A DNA stretch of 64,000 nt, from positions 1 through 64,000 of the forward strand of contig CAJUMX010000009.1 of assembly GCA_910587705.1 (NCBI GenBank), read 5' to 3'. Positions 25,908 through 34,583 of this stretch are shown in pieces (position 1 is the first letter of the stretch; the number at the start of each line of letters is the position of its first letter). Under the pieces are notes generated by a model. The model saw nothing but the letters and a program-made list of their open reading frames with translations. It was not told the origin of the DNA and did no database searches. The stretch comes from an uncultured Oscillibacter sp. (lineage in GTDB: Bacteria > Bacillota > Clostridia > Oscillospirales > Oscillospiraceae). Both the position numbers and the translations under genes were made by a program.

Positions 25908-26780
25908 TCAGGTATTCGCTCCGCCGTCGAAAACCGGGGAGCCGTTGTATAGATCGGTAAAGGTATGGGCCGCGCCCCGGTACTTGAAGCCGGGGAAGGT
26001 GTCCAGCTGGACCCCATGGATGGCCCGGAAAATGCTCTTTTCAATGTTGGGGTTTGCCTTTTTCAGCTCCCGCAGGAGAAGCTTGATCTCCTGGCGTTTG
26101 CTCTCCCCCACGCCATCGCCGGAGGCGTCCCGGGCCTCGGTGAAGCGGCAGGCGCATTGGAGGAAACGCAGCTCGTTGTAATCCCGCCAGCGGACAATGG
26201 CGTCCTCGTGGACGCAGTACAGCGGGCGGATCAGCTCCATGCCGGGGAAATTTTTGCTGCGGAGCTTCGGGGGCATGGCCTGGAGCTGAGCGCCGTAAAA
26301 TAGGCCCAGCAGCGTGGTTTCAATCACGTCGGAGAAGTGGTGGCCCAGGGCGATCTTGTTGCAGCCCAGCTCTTTTGCCTTGGCGTAGAGACAGCCCCGC
26401 CGCATCCGGGCACAGAGGTAGCAGGGATTTTTGTCCACCTGGACCGTCACGTCGAAGATATTGCTCTCGAACATGGTCAGGGGAATGCCCAGCCGCTCGG
26501 CGTTCTCCTCCAGCATACGGCGGTTGGCCGGGCTGTAGCCCGGGTCCATGGCCAGAAAGGTCAGCTGAAAGGGCTGGTCCGTGTGTTTTTGGAGCTCCTG
26601 CATCAGCTTGGCCAGGACGAAGGAGTCCTTTCCGCCGGAGACGCAGACGGCGATATGGTCCCCCGGAGAAACCAGTTCATACCGCTTTACGGCGGCGATG
26701 AAGGGATTCCACAGGGATTTTCGATAGGTTTTTATGAGACTGCGCTCCGCAGTCTCCCGCGGGGTAAGCTCACGGGACAT
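25908..26780 (-). CDS. TtcA-like tRNA sulfurtransferase / PP-loop ATPase
   Basis: A 290-residue ATP-pyrophosphatase of the TtcA/TilS family. PP-loop VSGGKDS (residues 48-53 for SGGKDS), then the cysteine pair CYLCARMRRGCLY and HHFSDVIETTLLGLFYGAQL, then PLYCVHEDAI and a second cysteine group CACRF. TtcA uses such cysteines to hold an Fe-S cluster and makes 2-thiocytidine at position 32 of tRNA. The C-terminal IHGVQLDTFPGFKYRGA is longer than in E. coli TtcA, as in many Firmicute paralogues. The start at 26780 (MSRELTPRE) has AGGAG upstream; the ATG at 26810 lacks a site. Confidence 0.85.
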   Translation of the reverse strand: MSRELTPRETAERSLIKTYRKSLWNPFIAAVKRYELVSPGDHIAVCVSGGKDSFVLAKLMQELQKHTDQPFQLTFLAMDPGYSPANRRMLEENAERLGIPLTMFESNIFDVTVQVDKNPCYLCARMRRGCLYAKAKELGCNKIALGHHFSDVIETTLLGLFYGAQLQAMPPKLRSKNFPGMELIRPLYCVHEDAIVRWRDYNELRFLQCACRFTEARDASGDGVGESKRQEIKLLLRELKKANPNIEKSIFRAIHGVQLDTFPGFKYRGAAHTFTDLYNGSPVFDGGANT

Positions 26781-26794
26781 ATGTGACTCTCCTA

Positions 26795-26925
26795 GCCAAA
26801 ATGGAATCATTTTTGTGACAGCATGCGTGTCACAAAAATTCCAATACTCCAGCCGCCTTGGGCGGCGTCACCAGTCCGCAGACTGGTGGTGGGGGATTCT
26901 CAAGGGGGAGCGGGCTCCCCTTGAC
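26795..26925. repeat. Cluster of four consecutive hairpins
   Basis: In the gap between two minus-strand genes lie four inverted repeats: 26810-26820/26828-26838 (TTTTTGTGACA and complement), a GCCGCC/GGCGGC stem (about 26852-26866), 26869-26876/26881-26888 (CACCAGTC/GACTGGTG) and 26900-26924 (TCAAGGGG-type arms). The last probably ends the cardiolipin synthase transcript; the role of the others is unknown. Confidence 0.55.
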
Positions 26926-26928
26926 GTT

Positions 26929-28533
26929 TTACAGCCATATAGAACCTAAGCGGAACACGGAAGCGCACATCCTGCGGAACCAGGAGCGGTTGTTCCAATC
27001 CTCCAGCGTGTAGGGCCGGCTCTCTTCCAGAATGCCGTCCAGGTCCTCCAGCAAATCCTCCACCACCGGCATGTGGTACAGCAGCACGCCACATTCGTAG
27101 TGCAGCTGGAAGGTCCGGTAATCCATATTCGTGCTGCCAACCAAAGCCACCTCCCGGTCCACCATGACGCTTTTAGCATGGAGGAAACCGGGGGTGTATT
27201 TGTAGATTTTCACGCCATGGCTCAAAAGCTCCCCCCAGTAGGTCTCGGCCACCATATAGGTGAACTTGTGGTGGTCCGGGATGCCGGGGATAAAGAGCCG
27301 CACATCCACCCCCGCGTCGGCGGCGATGCACAAGGCCTTTTGCATGGACTCCTCCACGGCGTAATAGGGCGTGGTGAGGTAGAGCATCTTCTGGGCGGAG
27401 GCGATGAGCTGGAGGTAAACCTCCTCAATGGGGTTATCTGGGTTGTTCAGGGGCCCGTCGGTGAAGGGCTGGCACCAGCCCTTCACATTTTCCACCGGAT
27501 GACGGGGACGGTAGTAGTCATCCTCGTTGTGGAAGGTCCCGCCCATCATCTTCCACATCTGCATGAACTGGGTGGCAAAGCCCCAGACCCCCTCGCCCTC
27601 GATGCGGACGGCGGTGTCCTTCCAGTGGCCGAAGCGGACAATCAGGTTGGCATATTCGTCGGCAATGTTGACGCCTCCGGTGTAGGCGTATTGCCCGTCG
27701 ATGACGGCGATTTTCCGGTGGTCCCGGTAATTGAAATAGATGCGGTTCACATAGCGGTGGACGGGGTTAAAGGCCTTCACCTCAATGCCCGCGTTTTGGA
27801 GGGCCTGAAGGGTCTCGTCGGAGAAGCGGGTGAGGTTGCCGAAGTCGTCGAAGGTGATGTGGATTTCCACGCCGGCGGCGGCCCGCTCCTTCAAAACGGC
27901 AAAGATCCGGTCCCAGAGCTTTCCCTCTGCCAGAATATAGTATTCTAGAAAGATATAGAATTCCGCCTGCTCCAGGCGCTGAATCAGGTCCTCGAAAAAC
28001 TCCGCGCCCTCCTTGAAATAAACGGCACTGGTGTTCCGGTAGAGCAGGAAGCCCCGCTTTTCCAGGTAGGCCGCCAGCCGCCCCCAGGCCGGAGACTGCC
28101 GCCGGAGGCGGCCGAGGTCGATTTCACTGGCCATACGCTGGCTCTCTCCGCAGGGGATGGGGGGCACCTTCTGGAGGCTGAGCTGCTTCACCTGATGAGC
28201 TCCGCCCCAGAGGCCGAACAGAATCATGCCGGACACCGGCATGGCCAGCAGCAAGCACATCCACACCAGCTTATAGGTGGGGCTGCCGGGCCGCTGGTAG
28301 ACCCAGATGGCCACCGCCGCGCCGGCGATGAGCAGCAGGGCGTAGACAAGGCTGGAGTATTCCGCCAGAAGGAAGGAGATCAGCAAAGAGGTGACGATTT
28401 GAACCAGCACCGTCAGCGCGCACATGGAGATGCTGGCGGCGGCGGAAATCTTCCGCTCGACCCGCTCCTCAACCGGGGGAATATAGGGAATGTTTTTGTG
28501 CACCTGGCCTCGCCTCCTCATGGACAGTCTCAA
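26929..28533 (-). CDS. cls: Cardiolipin synthase (phospholipase-D family)
   Basis: A 534-residue membrane enzyme that joins two phosphatidylglycerols to cardiolipin plus glycerol. Two hydrophobic segments lie near residues 30-55 and 60-110. The two catalytic HKD motifs are HRKIAVIDGQYAYTGGVNIADEY (first) and HAKSVMVDREVALVGSTNMDYR (second), both complete. The start is TTG at 28533: AAAGG lies 7 nt before it, while the downstream ATG at 28521 lacks a good site. The gene stands alone, 148 nt upstream of ttcA on the same strand. Confidence 0.93.
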   Translation of the reverse strand: MRLSMRRRGQVHKNIPYIPPVEERVERKISAAASISMCALTVLVQIVTSLLISFLLAEYSSLVYALLLIAGAAVAIWVYQRPGSPTYKLVWMCLLLAMPVSGMILFGLWGGAHQVKQLSLQKVPPIPCGESQRMASEIDLGRLRRQSPAWGRLAAYLEKRGFLLYRNTSAVYFKEGAEFFEDLIQRLEQAEFYIFLEYYILAEGKLWDRIFAVLKERAAAGVEIHITFDDFGNLTRFSDETLQALQNAGIEVKAFNPVHRYVNRIYFNYRDHRKIAVIDGQYAYTGGVNIADEYANLIVRFGHWKDTAVRIEGEGVWGFATQFMQMWKMMGGTFHNEDDYYRPRHPVENVKGWCQPFTDGPLNNPDNPIEEVYLQLIASAQKMLYLTTPYYAVEESMQKALCIAADAGVDVRLFIPGIPDHHKFTYMVAETYWGELLSHGVKIYKYTPGFLHAKSVMVDREVALVGSTNMDYRTFQLHYECGVLLYHMPVVEDLLEDLDGILEESRPYTLEDWNNRSWFRRMCASVFRLGSIWL

Positions 28534-28939
28534 CGATTGACCTTTTCATTATACAAAAAGACACCGCTTTCTTCAACAGCAAAATATTAAAAATAGATAA
28601 AATTCGGGCGGGGCGTTTTTCCATGCCGCCGCGCGGATTTGGCCAAGCGCTGGTATCATAAGCCTGCCGTCCCAGCCTATACCGGCAGTAGGGAGGGTGA
28701 AATCGGGGGGCAGCTCTGCTCGCTTCCCGTTATCCGCCACAGCAAGCGTTGTCTCTCACCTCGTTTGCAAAGGGCTTGACCGGTGCAACAAGAGACCGCA
28801 GGTCTAAAGACCCCCCGGAGAGCTGGCACTCTCCGGGGGGTGTGTTTTGCGCGAAACTGCGGCCTGCCTTGAATGGCCTTTGGCTGACGCTAGTATGGCG
28901 CATCCTTCCGATGCTATGCAGCGGGGATTTTGCGCCCCC
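28534..28939. other. Intergenic region between cls and pncB
   Basis: No coding sequence is supported. Besides the terminator at 28811-28840 there is an AT-rich stretch (28555-28605), which probably carries the cls promoter, and a GC-rich block (28620-28800) with short complementary segments. No known RNA family was recognised. Confidence 0.5.
28811..28840. terminator. Terminator hairpin downstream of pncB
   Basis: A perfect 12-bp stem (28811-28822 with 28829-28840), 6-nt loop, 100 nt beyond the pncB stop on its strand; TCTTTA follows on the minus strand. Confidence 0.7.
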
Positions 28940-30388
28940 TCACTCGCTCTGGCGCAGAAGGCCCTGCTTGATGTCCCACAGCCGCTGGCTGAGGTCCACG
29001 TAGTAGGTGTGGGGATTTTCAAACCGCTTTACCTCGTCCCAGAGGGTATCCACCTGCTCCCGGCAATACGTCTGGATGTCCTTGAGGCCCGGCCGGTGGT
29101 ACACCAGCCGTCCCCCTTGGAAAATGGGTACCTGGAGGGGCTTGGCAGTGAAGTTCGTGTAGGTCTTTCGCTTCCAGGTGGCCCGGGGGTCGAAGAGCTC
29201 CAGGCTCCGGTGCTCGTCCACGGTCTCATCCCAAACGGCAATGTAATCTGCCTCCGCCTTTCCGGTGGCCCTGTCGAAGATGCGGTATACCTTTTTAAAG
29301 TGGGGATTCGTGATCTTGTCCACGTTTTCGCTGACCTTGATCTTGGGAATCACGCTTCCCGCTCCGTCCTCCACCGCCACCAGCTTGTACACCCCGCCGA
29401 AAACCGGCTGGCTGCTGGCGGTAATCATCCGCTCGCCCACACCAAAGAGGTCGATCTGGGCCCCCTGAATCAGAAGGTCCCGAATGATATACTCGTCCAG
29501 GGAGTTGGAGGCGGAGATTTTGCACTCCGTCCAGCCTGCGTCGTCCAGCATCTTCCGGGCCTTTTGGGTCAGATAGGCAATGTCGCCGGAATCCAGGCGG
29601 ATGCCACATTGCTTGATGCCCAAGGGTTTGAGCACCGTGTCAAAGGCCCGAATGGCGTCGGGCACGCCGGATTTCAGGGTGTTGTAGGTGTCCACCAGCA
29701 GCGTGGCGTTGTGGGGATAGAGCTTGCAATAGGTCTCAAATGCCTCATACTGGGTGTCGAACATCTGCACCCAGGCGTGGGCCATGGTGCCCCCGGCGGG
29801 GACGCCGTAGAGCTGGTCGGAGATGGTGCAGGCGGTCCCGGCGCAGCCGCCGATGTAGGCCGCCCGGGCCCCGGTGATGGCCCCGTCGGTGCCCTGGGCC
29901 CGGCGGGAGCCGAACTCCAGCACCGTCCGCCCCTGGGCCGCCCGGACAATGCGGTTGGCCTTGGTGGCGATGAGGCTTTGGTGGTTGATGGCAAGCAGGG
30001 TGAAGGTCTCAATGAGCTGGGCCTGGATGGCGGGGGCCCGGACCGTCACCACCGGCTCCTGGGGGAAGATGGGGGTCCCCTCCGGGATGGCCCAGATATC
30101 CCCGGTGAACCGGAAGTCCTTCAAATAGGCCAGGAATTCCTCAGAGAATAGCTTCCGGCCCCGGAGGTATTCAATGTCCTCCTCGTCGAAGTGCAGGTCC
30201 AGAATGTAGTCGATGAGCTGATCCAGACCGGCGCAGATGGCAAAGCCTCCCCGGTCCGGCACGTCCCGGAAGAACACGTCAAAATAGGTCATCCGGTCCT
30301 GGGAGCCCGCCTGGAAATAGCCGTTGCCCATGGTCAGCTCGTAGAAGTCGCAGAGCATGGTCATGTTCAGCTTTTGTTCGGTGCGCAT
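28940..30388 (-). CDS. pncB: Nicotinate phosphoribosyltransferase
   Basis: A 482-residue enzyme of NAD salvage that converts nicotinate and PRPP to nicotinate mononucleotide. Seen: LNMTMLCDFYELTMGNGYF at the N-terminus, FFRDVPDRGGFAICAGL, EPVVTVRAPAIQAQLIET, LEFGSRRAQGTDGAITGARA (the His/Arg active-site loop region) and LDSGDIAYL for PRPP. This is the longer Firmicute/archaeal type. The start at 30388 (MRTEQKLNM) has AGAGGGTG 9 nt upstream; the longer frame adds a non-family stretch. Monocistronic between terminators. Confidence 0.93.
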   Translation of the reverse strand: MRTEQKLNMTMLCDFYELTMGNGYFQAGSQDRMTYFDVFFRDVPDRGGFAICAGLDQLIDYILDLHFDEEDIEYLRGRKLFSEEFLAYLKDFRFTGDIWAIPEGTPIFPQEPVVTVRAPAIQAQLIETFTLLAINHQSLIATKANRIVRAAQGRTVLEFGSRRAQGTDGAITGARAAYIGGCAGTACTISDQLYGVPAGGTMAHAWVQMFDTQYEAFETYCKLYPHNATLLVDTYNTLKSGVPDAIRAFDTVLKPLGIKQCGIRLDSGDIAYLTQKARKMLDDAGWTECKISASNSLDEYIIRDLLIQGAQIDLFGVGERMITASSQPVFGGVYKLVAVEDGAGSVIPKIKVSENVDKITNPHFKKVYRIFDRATGKAEADYIAVWDETVDEHRSLELFDPRATWKRKTYTNFTAKPLQVPIFQGGRLVYHRPGLKDIQTYCREQVDTLWDEVKRFENPHTYYVDLSQRLWDIKQGLLRQSE

Positions 30389-30515
30389 GATGGGTACACC
30401 CTCTTTTCGCTTTATTCCCTTGATTATAAGCAAAGCGGTGGGGAAATGCAATCTCTTTTTTGGGAAAAATTCACGAAAAATGCAAGGAAAAGCGTCTTAA
30501 ATCCTGACGATTATG

Positions 30516-30543
30516 GCAGGGCCCGCCTTTCGGCGGGCCCTGC
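30516..30543. terminator. Hairpin after the lipoprotein gene
   Basis: A perfect 12-bp GC-rich stem (30516-30527 with 30532-30543) with a TTTC loop, 7 nt past the stop codon at 30550. It ends the ABC operon and shields pncB transcription. Confidence 0.7.
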
Positions 30544-30549
30544 GGGTAG

Positions 30550-30909
30550 TCAGGATGGCTGGTCGTATTCCAGCTGCCAGAAGCCTTCCGCCCGATCCAC
30601 CCGGAGGTAGACGACGGTTTCCTCGGCAAAGGAGTCGGTAAAGCTCTCGGAGACGGTTTCCCCCTCCTCCGTCTGGAAGGAGACCGTATAAGTCAAGTTC
30701 TCTTCCTCCGGCAGGGTGAAGGAAGCAAGCTGGGTATCCGAAATCGCCTCCTCCGACGAGGCGGACCCGCCGTCGTATTCCACGGTGATGTGGGAGATGG
30801 CCTGGGCGGCGTAGTTGGTGAGAATCAGGTTGCCCTCCACGGCTTCCTTCCTCTGCCCGCAGGCGGTGAGAAGAAGCAGGAGACCGAACGTCCAAAGCAG
30901 CTTTTTCAT
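30550..30909 (-). CDS. Small secreted lipoprotein of an ABC exporter operon
   Basis: A 119-residue lipoprotein: MKKLLWTFGLLLLLTACGQ gives a signal with lipobox LLTAC (Cys17). The mature part is a short beta-rich domain (GNLILTNYAAQAISHITVEY; TVVYLRVDRAEGFWQLEYD). No family is recognised. The ATG overlaps the stop of the FtsX-type permease (ATGA, 30906-30909), so it is coupled to the exporter and may be an outer-face accessory factor. Confidence 0.8.
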   Translation of the reverse strand: MKKLLWTFGLLLLLTACGQRKEAVEGNLILTNYAAQAISHITVEYDGGSASSEEAISDTQLASFTLPEEENLTYTVSFQTEEGETVSESFTDSFAEETVVYLRVDRAEGFWQLEYDQPS

Positions 30910-33605
30910 CCTTCCGCCTCCCGCAGACGCTCCACAATGGTCCGTTTCGACACGGAGCGGTAGGTCCACAGGGGCACCAGGGCCCCCAGGGCCAGAAAGA
31001 CCGGCAGAATCACCACAATGGGCAGAACGGTGAGCTGGTAGGTGAAGAACCAGAAAATCTCTCCCACCATGTTTCCCACCAGGGGCCCCAGGCACACCGT
31101 CATCACCAGGGACGCCGCCAGGGCCAGGAGGGTGTAATACAGCCCCTCGTACACCAGCATGGTTTTCAGCTGCTTTCCCGTCATGCCCACGGATTGCAGC
31201 ACCGCCAGCTCCCGCTTTCGGGTGAGGATGCCCGTGAGGACGGCGTTGATGAAGTTCAGCACGCCCACCAATCCAATGATGAGGCTCAAGGCCCCGCCCA
31301 TGGTCATGAACATGCCCCGGAAGCCCTCGAACTCCGCCTCGTAGCTGGCCCGGCTCTCATAGTCGTAGAGGGGCTGGACGCTCTCCGTGTACTCCGCCAG
31401 GAAGGACTCCATGCCCTCCTCCGCCTCGTCGGTGGAGTTAAAGACATAGGTCATGACGCTGTCGGTGCCGGTGTCCTGTTTGAACCGCTCCGCTCCCAGG
31501 ATGAACTCATCCGCACCCACAACCCGGTAGCGGTAGGAGATGGAGTTGGGAATCCGCACCAGGGCGCAGACGGTGTAGTCGATGTCCTCATAGACCTTGG
31601 CCCGCTCTCCCCAGGGGCGGCCGCTCTCGACGGCGGCGTCCACGTCCGTGAGGATTTCCCCGGTGTCCTGGTAGAAATATTCCATCTTGGAAATATGGCG
31701 GATGGTCACGGTGTCCCCCAGCTTGGCCCAATTGCTGCCCCATTGGGTGGCGTTGTAATCGTCGGACAGGTACACGGCGGCGATAGCCTTCTGACTGGGG
31801 TCCGACAGGGGGGCCAGGTCTCCTTCCAGCACGTCCAGCAGGCTAAGAGGGAAATCCTCCATGCCGTACATCTGCACGTTGGCTTCCATAAGGCCGCTTG
31901 GCAGGCGGTTTGTGAACTCGATGATCTGGTCCACGACTTCCGGGGAGTTATACGTTCCCCAGCCCATCCGGAGCCAGTCCTCGGTGACGAACTCCTTTAC
32001 GGCGGAGACGCCGCCGTAGACCCGTCCGCTCTCCTCCACGCCGCTCCGGGCGTTCACGTCGGAGATGATGCTTTCCGGGACCTCCTCGTCCGTGGTCCGG
32101 AAGCCGCCGCCGCTGGTGGAGGTGAAATAGGCCGCATTACCCAGAATGAAGTCCACGTCCGCTTTCTGGGCCAAGTATTTGTTCATGTCGAAGCCCACGG
32201 AGAAGGTGTAGGTAATCGTGGCCAGCACCACCGCCAGGGTCAGGGAGATGACCGTCACAACGGCCTTGCTCCTGCTCCGCCAGAGATTCGCCCAGGCCAT
32301 TTTCGGCAGGGACGCGCCGCCCTGGGCCTTGCGGACCTTCTCCCGCTTCCCGGGCTTCTCCGCGCCCTCGGTGTAGCGGACGGCCTCCACCGGGGAGACC
32401 CGGGCCGCCACCCGGCCCGGGCGGGCACAGGAGAGAAACACCGTTATCAGGGCGAACAGCGCCGCGCCAATGAAAATCAGGGGATTGAAGGAGACAAAGG
32501 CATTCTTGTAGCTCAGCTGGGCCATGATGACCGGGGTGAGCTTGTTGCCGATGACAAAGCCCAGCAGAAGGCCGATGGGGATGCCGATGAGGCTCAAAAG
32601 AAGGGCCTGTTGACGGACGATGCGCTTTAGCTGCTTCCCAGTGGTACCGATGGTTTTCAAAAGGCCGTAAAACCGGATGTCGTTGGTGACGGAGATCTGA
32701 AAGACGTTGTAAATGATGAGATAGCCTGTGAAAATAATCAGCAGCAGGAGGACCACAATGGCGATCAGCGTGGAGATATCAAAGCTGTTGGAGAGCTGGG
32801 CCCCGGAGTAGCCCCAGTTGACGCCGATTTTTTGGTAGTTCTCCGTCTGGGGGTCCTCGTTCTGATAGCCGTGGTTCTCCAGAACCTGAAGAACGTCCTC
32901 CTCAATGTGAAAAGCGTTCTTAAACATCATGTCCAGGTTCCATTTCCCGGTCATGGAGTAGGGGTCCCCACTGCCCAGGGCGCAGAGCTCCTCGGCGGCG
33001 GAGAGGGGCAGGACCACGTGGCTGGCTACCATGGCGCTGTCGTACTCCCACCAGCCGGAGAGGGTGAAGGTCCGGGTCACGGGGATGGAATTGGGCGTGA
33101 GGTCGTCCAGGTTGAAGGTCATGGTGAACTCCGCGCCGATCTCCGGCTCTACGCCCAGAAGGGCCAGGACCCGGGTGTCCGTGGCGGCCTCGTTGGTGCC
33201 CTCCCGGGGGAGGGTTCCCTCCGTGGGCTCACAGAAGTAGTGAGGCGCGGCGGCGGGTTCCATATAGCTGACTTCCACGTGGGACTTGTTGAAGGGAGGC
33301 TCCGTGGGCATCCCCACGAACAGCCGGGCGGAGCCCTCTTTGATGAGGGGGTCGGTCCGGAACTCCTCCACCTGCTCCCAGGTGATGTCCTTGATGGAGG
33401 CGTGGAAGTCGCCGCCCGCCTGGCGGAAGTTTTCCTGCTGGAAGGAGTAGTTGATGGAGGAGGCGATGGTAAAGAGGGAGGTGAAGAGCACAGTGGTCAG
33501 GGCAATGGCCAGCACTGCCACGAGATTCCGGGTCCGGGCGGCCCGCATGGAGCGGAAGCCCAAACGGCGGATGCAGCCCTTGTTGGCGACACGGATCATG
33601 GTCAC
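30906..33605 (-). CDS. FtsX-like ABC transporter permease (MacB/BceB-type, two core domains)
   Basis: An 899-residue permease with one N-terminal span, a large external domain, then two FtsX cores of three to four spans each (about residues 290-400 and 785-890). FtsX signatures: TLIAIVVLLLLIIFTGYLII, FYGLLKTIGTTGKQLKRIVR and, in the second core, RKRELAVLQSVGMTGKQLKT. Such mechanotransmission permeases export lipopeptides or antimicrobial peptides, or regulate cell-wall enzymes. The upstream gene (34291-33602) encodes its ATPase with a 4-nt overlap, and a coupled lipoprotein follows. Confidence 0.92.
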   Translation of the reverse strand: MTMIRVANKGCIRRLGFRSMRAARTRNLVAVLAIALTTVLFTSLFTIASSINYSFQQENFRQAGGDFHASIKDITWEQVEEFRTDPLIKEGSARLFVGMPTEPPFNKSHVEVSYMEPAAAPHYFCEPTEGTLPREGTNEAATDTRVLALLGVEPEIGAEFTMTFNLDDLTPNSIPVTRTFTLSGWWEYDSAMVASHVVLPLSAAEELCALGSGDPYSMTGKWNLDMMFKNAFHIEEDVLQVLENHGYQNEDPQTENYQKIGVNWGYSGAQLSNSFDISTLIAIVVLLLLIIFTGYLIIYNVFQISVTNDIRFYGLLKTIGTTGKQLKRIVRQQALLLSLIGIPIGLLLGFVIGNKLTPVIMAQLSYKNAFVSFNPLIFIGAALFALITVFLSCARPGRVAARVSPVEAVRYTEGAEKPGKREKVRKAQGGASLPKMAWANLWRSRSKAVVTVISLTLAVVLATITYTFSVGFDMNKYLAQKADVDFILGNAAYFTSTSGGGFRTTDEEVPESIISDVNARSGVEESGRVYGGVSAVKEFVTEDWLRMGWGTYNSPEVVDQIIEFTNRLPSGLMEANVQMYGMEDFPLSLLDVLEGDLAPLSDPSQKAIAAVYLSDDYNATQWGSNWAKLGDTVTIRHISKMEYFYQDTGEILTDVDAAVESGRPWGERAKVYEDIDYTVCALVRIPNSISYRYRVVGADEFILGAERFKQDTGTDSVMTYVFNSTDEAEEGMESFLAEYTESVQPLYDYESRASYEAEFEGFRGMFMTMGGALSLIIGLVGVLNFINAVLTGILTRKRELAVLQSVGMTGKQLKTMLVYEGLYYTLLALAASLVMTVCLGPLVGNMVGEIFWFFTYQLTVLPIVVILPVFLALGALVPLWTYRSVSKRTIVERLREAEG

Positions 33606-34291
33606 GCCTCCTCCCCGGTGGTCCGGGAGGAGCGGATTTTTCCGTCCTCAATGTGAATGATGCGGTCCGCCGTCTGGGCGATTTCCTCGTTGTGGGTAAT
33701 CATGACAATGGTCTGGACGAACTTCTGGCTGGTGATTTTCAAAAGGGCCATCACATCCTGGCTGGTCCGGGAGTCCAGGTTGCCGGTGGGCTCGTCGGCC
33801 AGGATGATGGCGGGCTTGGCCGCCAGGGCCCGGGCGATGGCCACCCGCTGCTGCTGGCCGCCGGAGAGGTTGTTGGGGAGGTTCCGGAGCTTCTTCTCCA
33901 GGCCCAGGGTCTCGATGATCTGGTCCACATAGGCGGCGTCGGGCTTCTGGCCATCCAGCTGGATGGGGAGGACGATGTTCTCATAGACGCTGAGGACGGG
34001 GACCAGGTTGTAGTTCTGGAAAACGAAGCCGATTTTCCGGCGGCGGAAGATGGTGAGGGCCTCGTCCTTGAGGGAGAAGATGTCTTTCCCGTCCACAGTG
34101 ACGGAGCCGGAGGTGGGGCGGTCCAGACCCCCCAGCATGTGGAGGAGGGTGGACTTGCCGGAGCCGGAGGTGCCGACCACGGCGGCGAACTCGCCCTTTT
34201 CGACCCGGAGGTCCACGCCGTCCAGGGCGTGGACTTCTGTTTCACCGGAGCCGTAGTACTTGCGCAGGTCTTTGGTTTCTAAGATGGTCAT
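33602..34291 (-). CDS. ABC transporter ATP-binding protein (LolD/MacB family)
   Basis: A 229-residue ATPase partner of the FtsX permease. Walker A GTSGSGKST (residues 40-48), Q-loop FVFQNYNLVPVLSVYENIVL, signature NLSGGQQQRVAIARAL, Walker B AIILADEPTGNLD, and H-loop IVMITHNEEIA. Start with GGAGG 9 nt upstream. It overlaps the permease by 4 nt. The region upstream is shared with the divergent yjdF gene. Exporters of this class often belong with a two-component system; the nearest pair here is at 41609-43213. Confidence 0.94.
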   Translation of the reverse strand: MTILETKDLRKYYGSGETEVHALDGVDLRVEKGEFAAVVGTSGSGKSTLLHMLGGLDRPTSGSVTVDGKDIFSLKDEALTIFRRRKIGFVFQNYNLVPVLSVYENIVLPIQLDGQKPDAAYVDQIIETLGLEKKLRNLPNNLSGGQQQRVAIARALAAKPAIILADEPTGNLDSRTSQDVMALLKITSQKFVQTIVMITHNEEIAQTADRIIHIEDGKIRSSRTTGEEA

Positions 34292-34434
34292 ATTGCATTA
34301 CCTCCATGGTAAAGTGTTTTTAAGCCGGAGGGCTTTCACTGTGGATACTCTACCATAGGAATCTGTCCAGATTCTTTCTCAAATCTTACAGAGTTGAAAG
34401 AAGTTGCTCGCCCGAAGGGCGAGTACAAGCTCCC

Positions 34435-34463
34435 TTGCATTTTGCGTCCCTTTCCGCTATGAT
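34435..34463 (+). promoter_or_regulatory. Predicted promoter of yjdF
   Basis: TTGCAT (34435-34440) and TATGAT (34458-34463) with a 17-nt spacer, 121 nt before the yjdF start, leaving a leader of about 115 nt. Confidence 0.6.
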
Positions 34464-34469
34464 AAACCT

Positions 34470-34583
34470 GCGGAGATAAAAACACAGCCCGGTTGGTAGT
34501 CCGGGCGTACCCTTGGGGTATCAGTAACCTGCCTCCTTTGGTTGTCCGTTCTCCGTGAGAGACACGAAAAGGAGGAACCGCGT
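34470..34583 (+). promoter_or_regulatory. Candidate yjdF-motif riboswitch in the leader of yjdF
   Basis: Known: in other Firmicutes yjdF genes are preceded by the yjdF RNA, a riboswitch answering to azaaromatic compounds. Seen here: a structured leader with a CCCGG-8-CCGGG hairpin (about 34488-34505), a CCCTTGGGG segment, and CCTCCTTT (34532-34539), fully complementary to AAAGGAGG (34568-34575), the ribosome site. This would mask translation initiation unless the leader refolds. The family call rests on the downstream gene and the leader layout; no covariance search was possible. Confidence 0.65.

Noticed and set aside
22432..26181. Two very long plus-strand open frames (606 and 624 codons)
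   Set aside because: They lie exactly opposite the GH13 and Sel1-repeat genes. Their composition is low-complexity, there is no ribosome site, and the minus-strand proteins carry clear family motifs, so these are GC-driven antisense shadows.
28620..28800. Possible structured RNA (6S- or SRP-like) between cls and pncB
   Set aside because: Only short complementary segments were seen, with no match to the conserved features of those RNAs that I know.
28847..30151. A 434-codon plus-strand frame opposite pncB
   Set aside because: PncB is unmistakable on the other strand and the plus frame lacks a ribosome site.
31194..32630. A 478-codon plus-strand frame
   Set aside because: It is antisense to the FtsX permease, with His/Gly/Val-rich shadow composition and no start signals.
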